64,000 bases of DNA. Origin: Altererythrobacter sp. GTDB taxonomy: Bacteria; Pseudomonadota; Alphaproteobacteria; Sphingomonadales; Sphingomonadaceae. Under the pieces are notes generated by a model that worked only from the letters and a program-made list of their open reading frames with translations, was not told the DNA's origin and did not search any database. Each line of letters opens with the position of its first letter. Within the stretch, counting starts at the first letter, position 1. The position numbers and the translations under genes were made by a program. Location of the stretch: NCBI GenBank assembly GCA_017308255.1, contig JAFKFN010000009.1, positions 62,001 through 126,000 of the forward strand. Direction: 5' to 3'. Positions 58,439 through 64,000 of the stretch are shown here, one piece after another.

Positions 58439-58474
58439 CTTAAATCCTTCATTGTTATCAGTATGTTGAAGCCT

Positions 58475-58503
58475 CTTGAAAGGCGGGGCACACGCCATAT
58501 CTA
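58475..58503 (+). promoter_or_regulatory. Sigma-32 (RpoH) promoter of the small heat-shock gene
   Basis: CTTGAAA (58475-58481), 13 bp, then CCATATCTA (58495-58503): a near-consensus RpoH promoter. Transcription should start around 58508-58512, at the foot of the leader hairpin. Confidence 0.8.
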
Positions 58504-58509
58504 GCATGG

Positions 58510-58595
58510 GCCGCAACGCGCCGCGAGGGCGTTGCGGCTGGGCGCCGCATCGCGGGCCCAAGCTATCGAATGTCATTCAAATTGCTCACAGGAGG
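58510..58595 (+). promoter_or_regulatory. ROSE-type RNA thermometer in the sHsp leader
   Basis: The leader begins with a perfect 10-bp hairpin (GCCGCAACGC/GCGTTGCGGC, 58510-58519/58529-58538). It ends with TTGCT-CAC-AGGAG (58582-58594): UUGCU faces the Shine-Dalgarno AGGAG across a 3-nt loop with one G-G mismatch. This is the defining ROSE arrangement that hides the ribosome-binding site until heat melts it. Confidence 0.75.
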
Positions 58596-58605
58596 ATTTG
58601 TTTCG

Positions 58606-59070
58606 ATGAACCGTTTCGATTTCACCCCCTATCGCCGTTCCACCGTGGGTTTTGACCGGCTGTTCGACCTGCTGGAAAACCAGGGCCGTATCAGCACCGG
58701 CGATAACTATCCGCCGTTCAACATCGAGCGCCGGACCGAAGATTCCTATCGCATCACCCTGGCCATCGCCGGCTTCCGCCCGGAAGACCTGGACATCACC
58801 GCGCATCAGAACCTGCTGGTGATCCAGGGCCGCAAGCGCGAAGGTGCCGACGAGGGCGAGATGCTGCACGTCGGCATCGCCAATCGCGGGTTCGAGCGCC
58901 GTTTCGAACTGGCCGATTTCGTGCGTGTGGAACGCGCCGATCTTGCCGACGGACTGCTCGTGATCGATCTCGTGCGCGAAGTGCCCGAGGCGATGAAGCC
59001 GAAGAAGATCGCCATCGGCGGCCAGCCGGCTCTCGAAGTCGTGTCCGGCCGGGATCAGGCGGCCGCCTGA
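58606..59070 (+). CDS. Small heat-shock protein (Hsp20, IbpA-like)
   Basis: A 154-residue alpha-crystallin chaperone. The N-terminus MNRFDFTPYRRSTVGFDRLF matches the IbpA class; the crystallin domain (~38-130) contains SYRITLAIAGFRPEDLDI and FERRFELADFVRV, and the C-terminal PKKIAIGG includes the I-x-I motif. It holds unfolding proteins during heat stress. The ATG at 58606 lies 10 nt after AGGAGG. RpoH promoter and ROSE thermometer are visible upstream; a 13-bp hairpin follows. Confidence 0.95.
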   Translation: MNRFDFTPYRRSTVGFDRLFDLLENQGRISTGDNYPPFNIERRTEDSYRITLAIAGFRPEDLDITAHQNLLVIQGRKREGADEGEMLHVGIANRGFERRFELADFVRVERADLADGLLVIDLVREVPEAMKPKKIAIGGQPALEVVSGRDQAAA

Positions 59071-59083
59071 CCGCGAAACAAGT

Positions 59084-59113
59084 GGAGGCGGAATTCTAGC
59101 GAATTCCGCCTCC
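59084..59113 (+). terminator. Stem-loop after the sHsp gene
   Basis: Perfect 13-bp inverted repeat GGAGGCGGAATTC/GAATTCCGCCTCC with a 4-nt loop, 13 bp after the stop. There is no T-run on the plus strand, so it may stabilise the mRNA end rather than terminate it. Confidence 0.5.
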
Positions 59114-59265
59114 TCGGCGCTTAACGCGCCGACCTGCCCCCCAAAGGGACCGCCCGGGTCGCAAAAGACGGTCCCATCGAGACGCAAGACCGAACCGAAC
59201 GCAGGCCGGCCTCAGCCCCTCTGCGTGCCTTACCGCGAGGACGGTCGGAATTGCGTTTCATGAAT

Positions 59266-59338
59266 AGTCGCAGCTCCCCCTCCACGCCGTCGGCATGGCA
59301 TTGCTTAAAATTTTGCGACCGAGGGGGAAGCTACGACT
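59266..59338. repeat. Imperfect inverted repeat between the sHsp gene and pyrG
   Basis: AGTCGCAGCTCCCCCTC (59266-59282) faces GAGGGGGAAGCTACGACT (59321-59338): 16 pairs with one mismatch and one bulge, enclosing 38 nt. The 334-bp gap shows no convincing gene; a 29-codon frame from 59260 is too short to support. Confidence 0.45.
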
Positions 59339-59404
59339 TGCCCGAATGAAGGCAAGCGGATTCTCACGGGGTATCCCGTAATGCGACGAATACGCGCGCC
59401 GGCG

Positions 59405-61051
<1,647 letters not shown>

Positions 61052-61170
61052 TTAAGCTGCCAAACGGATTCGGCGCAAGCGCCGATCCGCCGAATTACAC
61101 AGTGTGCCTCTTGCGCGGGCTGACAAACGCGGAAAACCTCGCTCCGCGAAAGGAGTGCGAGCGGCACGCG

Positions 61171-61190
61171 ATCCCGGCTTTCGCCGGGAT
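61171..61190. repeat. Short palindromic repeat before secG stop
   Basis: atcccggctttcgccgggat forms an 8-bp stem with a TTTC loop. This is a common alphaproteobacterial intergenic repeat. It lies 11 bp downstream of the secG stop and may act as a transcript-end structure between secG and pyrG. Confidence 0.6.
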
Positions 61191-61201
61191 GGGTGAAGGG
61201 T

Positions 61202-61588
61202 TTACTGCGCCACCCCGGCCAGCGGGTCATTGCCCTGCGGCGAAGCGGTTGCGGTTCCCGTCGGCGCGGGAGTGTCGACTACCGGCGCGTTAAGGCCGCC
61301 GTCCGGGTTGGCCGGGGCCACCGTACGATCCAGCGAGGTATCGAACTCGCCCCCGCTGGTGGTGTTCACGGCAACGCCGCCGATCACGATGGCCAGCCCG
61401 ACGAACAGCACCGCCAGCCACTTGGTGGTGCGGGTGAGAAAGTCCGCCGCGCCCCGCGCGCTCATCAGGCCGCCGGGGCTTCCGCCACTACCGATACCGA
61501 GCCCGCCCCCTTCCGAGCGCTGCATCAGAACCACGCCGACAAGCGCGGCGGCGATGATCGCCTGGATCACGGTGAGGAACAGGAACAT
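61202..61588 (-). CDS. secG: Preprotein translocase subunit SecG
   Basis: A 128-residue SecG, the small third subunit of the SecYEG channel. It has two membrane helices (residues 1-20 and ~55-75) separated by the conserved loop MQRSEGGGLGIGSGGSPGGLMS, then TRTTKWLAVLF. A Pro/Ala/Thr-rich C-terminal tail is common in alphaproteobacteria. The gene lies between tpiA and pyrG on the same strand. Confidence 0.94.
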   Translation of the reverse strand: MFLFLTVIQAIIAAALVGVVLMQRSEGGGLGIGSGGSPGGLMSARGAADFLTRTTKWLAVLFVGLAIVIGGVAVNTTSGGEFDTSLDRTVAPANPDGGLNAPVVDTPAPTGTATASPQGNDPLAGVAQ

Positions 61589-61657
61589 TCGATCTCTCTA
61601 ACTGGCTATGCGCGCCATGTAGGCCGCAAGGGCGGTTTCGACAAGCGGAACGGGGCC

Positions 61658-62416
61658 TCAGCCCTCGCCCAGCTCCGCCGCGGCGACGATAATGCCCAGG
61701 AAGCTCTCCGCCGTCAGGCTCGCGCCGCCGACAAGGGCTCCGCCGACCTCGTCCGCCGCGAGCAGTTCGGCGGCGTTGTCGGGCTTGACCGAGCCGCCAT
61801 AGAGGATGCGCACATGCGCCCCGGCCTCGCCGTAGATGTCCGTCAGCCGCGCACGGATAGAACGGTGCATCTGGCCCACGTCCTCCACGGTGGGCGTGCG
61901 GCCTGTGCCGATCGCCCACACGGGCTCGTAAGCCACGGTGACCTTGTCCGCCGCGCCTTCCGCACGGGGCAGCGAACCGTCGAGCTGCGCGGCGACGACG
62001 CTTTCGGCCTCGCCTGCGTCACGCTGCGCCTCGGTCTCGCCCACGCAGACGATCACCGCCAGTCCCGCCGCCAGCGCCGCTTCGGCCTTGGCCTTCACAT
62101 CGGCATCCGTCTCGCCGTGGTCGGCGCGTCGTTCGCTGTGGCCGACGATCACGAAACCGGCGCCCGCGTCCTTCAGCATCGGGGCGGAGATATCGCCGGT
62201 ATGCGCGCCGCCTTCGGCCGCGTGGCAATCCTGCGCGCCGACGCCGATCAGGCCGGCTTCCTTACGAGTGGCGTGGATAAGCGTGAACGGCGGGGCAAGC
62301 GCCACTTCCGCCTTGATCAGCCGCTCGGCGGCGCGGTCGATCGCGCGGGCCTCGGACAGCATGGCACGGGTGCCCTGCATCTTCCAATTACCGACAATGT
62401 AAAGGCGCTGGGCCAT
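61658..62416 (-). CDS. tpiA: Triose-phosphate isomerase
   Basis: A 252-residue glycolytic isomerase. The N-terminal Lys is in VGNWKMQG (~13). Catalytic His is in VIVGHSERR (~98), Glu is in [11 protein letters not shown] (~168), and the phosphate loop [10 protein letters not shown] follows. All active-site residues are present. It is the first gene of the tpiA-secG-pyrG group and divergent from the PpiD-like gene; the ~200-bp gap must hold both promoters. Confidence 0.97.
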   Translation of the reverse strand: MAQRLYIVGNWKMQGTRAMLSEARAIDRAAERLIKAEVALAPPFTLIHATRKEAGLIGVGAQDCHAAEGGAHTGDISAPMLKDAGAGFVIVGHSERRADHGETDADVKAKAEAALAAGLAVIVCVGETEAQRDAGEAESVVAAQLDGSLPRAEGAADKVTVAYEPVWAIGTGRTPTVEDVGQMHRSIRARLTDIYGEAGAHVRILYGGSVKPDNAAELLAADEVGGALVGGASLTAESFLGIIVAAAELGEG

Positions 62417-62614
62417 TGGTATTCCCGATTTTTACATGGAAACGGGCCCCTTGCCGGAACCCTTGAGCGCAAGCCCGTTAGGACCAGTGCTCGCCCTTGG
62501 CAATGGCTGCGGTGGGATTGGCCCGTCCACTGTTGCGGCCAGGCCGCATGATGGATAAAGCGCCCGTTCGAATGCGCCGGGCCCCGGCGCCGCTATTCTC
62601 GAGTACGCCTTTCC

Positions 62615-64000
62615 ATGCTCACGCTGTTTCGCAATGTCTTCAAATCGAAGCTCGGCCTCGCCCTGACGCTCGTTTTCCTGGCAGTCGTCGCTTTTGCCTT
62701 CGCCAGTTCGGACGTGGCGAACACCGGCGTGTTCGGCGGCGTTTCCGGGGGCGATCGGGTGGCGGTCGTCGGCAGCGAGCGGATCGATGCGTCGGAACTG
62801 TCCAATGCGCTGACCAATGCGCTCGATAACGCGCGCCAGACGGACCCCACCATCACCATGCCGGCGATGATCGCGCAAGGCGGGGTGGACAGCGTGCTCA
62901 ACGGGCTGATCCAGCGCACGGCGCTGGCCGAATATGCCCGCAAGCACGGCATGCGCGCCGGCAAGCGGCTGGTGGACAGCGAAATCGCCCAGATCCCGGC
63001 CTTCCGCGGGCTCGACGGAAAGTTCGATCGCAACGCGTTCCTCAGCCTGCTGGCCCAGCGCGGCATCACCGAATCCGCCGTGCGCCAGGATATCGAAACC
63101 GGGCTGCTGGCCCGCCAGCTGCTGGCGCCGGTATCGTTCGCGCCGGTCATGCCGGAAAGCATCGGCAAGCGTTATGCCACCCTGCTGCGCGAACAGCGCC
63201 AGGGGGCGATCGCCGTTCTTCCCAGCGCCGCCTATGCCCCGCAGGGCCAGCCAACCGATGCCCAGTTGCAGGCCTTCTACAAGCAGGCCAGCAGCCGCTT
63301 CATCCGCCCGGAGCGGCGGGTGATCCGCTACGCCTCGTTCGGGCCAGAGGTCGTGGGCGACTTGCCGCCGCCGACCGAGGCGCAGATCACCGAACGCTAT
63401 AATCGCGACAAGGCGAACTATGCCGCGACCGAACGGCGGCGCTTCACCCAGCTGGTGGTGCCCACGCAGGATGCGGCGAACGCGATCCTGGCCGAGGTGC
63501 GCGGCGGCAAGTCGCTCGACACCGCGGCGCGGGAAAAGGGGCTGGCCACCGCCTCGGTCGGCCCGATCAACCAGTCGGACTTCGCCAACAGCACCTCCGC
63601 CGCGGTGGCCCAGGCGGCCTTCGCCGCCGCGCAGGGTTCCCTGATGCAGCCGGCCAGCACGCCGCTCGGCTGGTATCTGATCCGGGTGGATGCGATCGAC
63701 CGGCAGGCGGCGCGCTCGCTCGACCAGGTTCGCGCAGAAATCGCCAAGACGTTGGCCGAAGAGCAGCGCCGTGCCGCCTTCGCCGACCTCACCGCCCGGC
63801 TGGAGGATGAATTCGACAAGGGCTCCAGCCTGTCGGACGTGGCGAAGGAGCTGAAGCTGCAAGTCACCAGCACGCGGCCGGCGACAGCCGAAGGCCGGAT
63901 CTATGGGACGGAGAGCGAAACCGTGCCGGCGATCCTCCAGCGCGCGCTCGCCCCCGCGTTCGAAATGCGGGAAGGCGAACCGCAGGTTGCCGAAGTGGTG
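62615..64000 (+). CDS. PpiD-like periplasmic peptidyl-prolyl isomerase (partial, 5' part)
   Basis: The first 462 codons of a gene that runs off the window. The N-terminus MLTLFRNVFKSKLGLALTLVF is a short cytosolic tail plus one membrane helix. It is followed by a SurA_N-type chaperone region (ERIDASELSNALTNALDNA, ~50-200) and a parvulin-like rotamase domain (~255-355: ERRRFTQLVVPTQDAANAIL, STPLGWYLIRVDAI). This is the PpiD layout: a foldase at the exit of SecYEG. It lies opposite tpiA-secG. The end is not visible. Confidence 0.85.
   Translation, partial: MLTLFRNVFKSKLGLALTLVFLAVVAFAFASSDVANTGVFGGVSGGDRVAVVGSERIDASELSNALTNALDNARQTDPTITMPAMIAQGGVDSVLNGLIQRTALAEYARKHGMRAGKRLVDSEIAQIPAFRGLDGKFDRNAFLSLLAQRGITESAVRQDIETGLLARQLLAPVSFAPVMPESIGKRYATLLREQRQGAIAVLPSAAYAPQGQPTDAQLQAFYKQASSRFIRPERRVIRYASFGPEVVGDLPPPTEAQITERYNRDKANYAATERRRFTQLVVPTQDAANAILAEVRGGKSLDTAAREKGLATASVGPINQSDFANSTSAAVAQAAFAAAQGSLMQPASTPLGWYLIRVDAIDRQAARSLDQVRAEIAKTLAEEQRRAAFADLTARLEDEFDKGSSLSDVAKELKLQVTSTRPATAEGRIYGTESETVPAILQRALAPAFEMREGEPQVAEVV

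Overview
The window is a 64 kb stretch of a high-GC alphaproteobacterial chromosome, almost certainly from the order Sphingomonadales (Novosphingobium/Sphingomonas-like). The evidence is the gene order (rplY-pth-ychF, ftsB-pdhA-pdhB with a lipoyl domain fused to E1 beta, tpiA-secG-pyrG), a 1190-residue TonB-dependent receptor, and short REP-like repeats of the CCTGTCCTGAGCGAAG type. Most of it is dense housekeeping sequence with many 1-4 nt start/stop overlaps. There is no prophage, CRISPR array, insertion sequence or rRNA operon.

Layout. 0-12 kb: the end of tyrS, a PilZ protein, an MFS exporter translationally coupled to cysK, a secreted CxxC-repeat protein behind a PQQ dehydrogenase, a dienelactone hydrolase, a bicovalent FAD oxidase, acyl-CoA dehydrogenase plus hisI, a probable small RNA, comF and a BioC-like methyltransferase. 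12-18 kb: ppdK, glyS and glyQ; ppdK and glyS carry repeat-derived insertions inside the reading frame. 18-24.4 kb: two tandem TraB/GumN lipoproteins, rplY-pth, a GFA-family protein, ychF and a TPR-like exported protein. 24.6-32.2 kb: gyrA, a Doc/AbrB toxin-antitoxin pair back to back with a MerR-TipAS regulator, lysoplasmalogenase, trmFO, an EF-hand protein and an NDUFAF6-like protein. 32.3-35.2 kb: a detached tadE-tadF-tadG pseudopilin locus. 35.2-41.4 kb: ftsB-pdhA-pdhB, hppD, a secreted protein and a protein with two fused MarR domains. 41.9-47.1 kb: the TonB receptor, a quinone oxidoreductase, tRNA-Arg(CCU) and a gene relic beside it. 47.2-55.8 kb: a tandem universal stress protein, a complete group-2 Mrp (Pha) Na+/H+ antiporter operon with a divergent XRE regulator, and an SLC13 transporter. 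55.9-64 kb: a membrane-anchored unknown, grxC-nitrilase-DUF1178, a heat-shock sHsp with a sigma-32 promoter and ROSE-type thermometer, tpiA-secG-pyrG, and the first 462 codons of a PpiD-like foldase.

Points of most interest: (1) an in-frame insertion in glyS made of a 67-bp palindromic element next to a perfect tRNA 3'-end copy (T-arm, acceptor strand, CCA), with smaller REP fragments elsewhere in glyS and in ppdK; (2) an antitoxin promoter whose -10 lies inside a palindrome and whose predicted start coincides with the ATG, implying a leaderless, autoregulated mRNA; (3) a candidate structured RNA at about 10.29-10.48 kb whose terminator overlaps the comF 3' end; (4) dual heat-shock control of the sHsp; (5) a GyrA with Asn-Gln at the quinolone positions Asp82-Ser83. 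No wholly unknown multigene system stands out.
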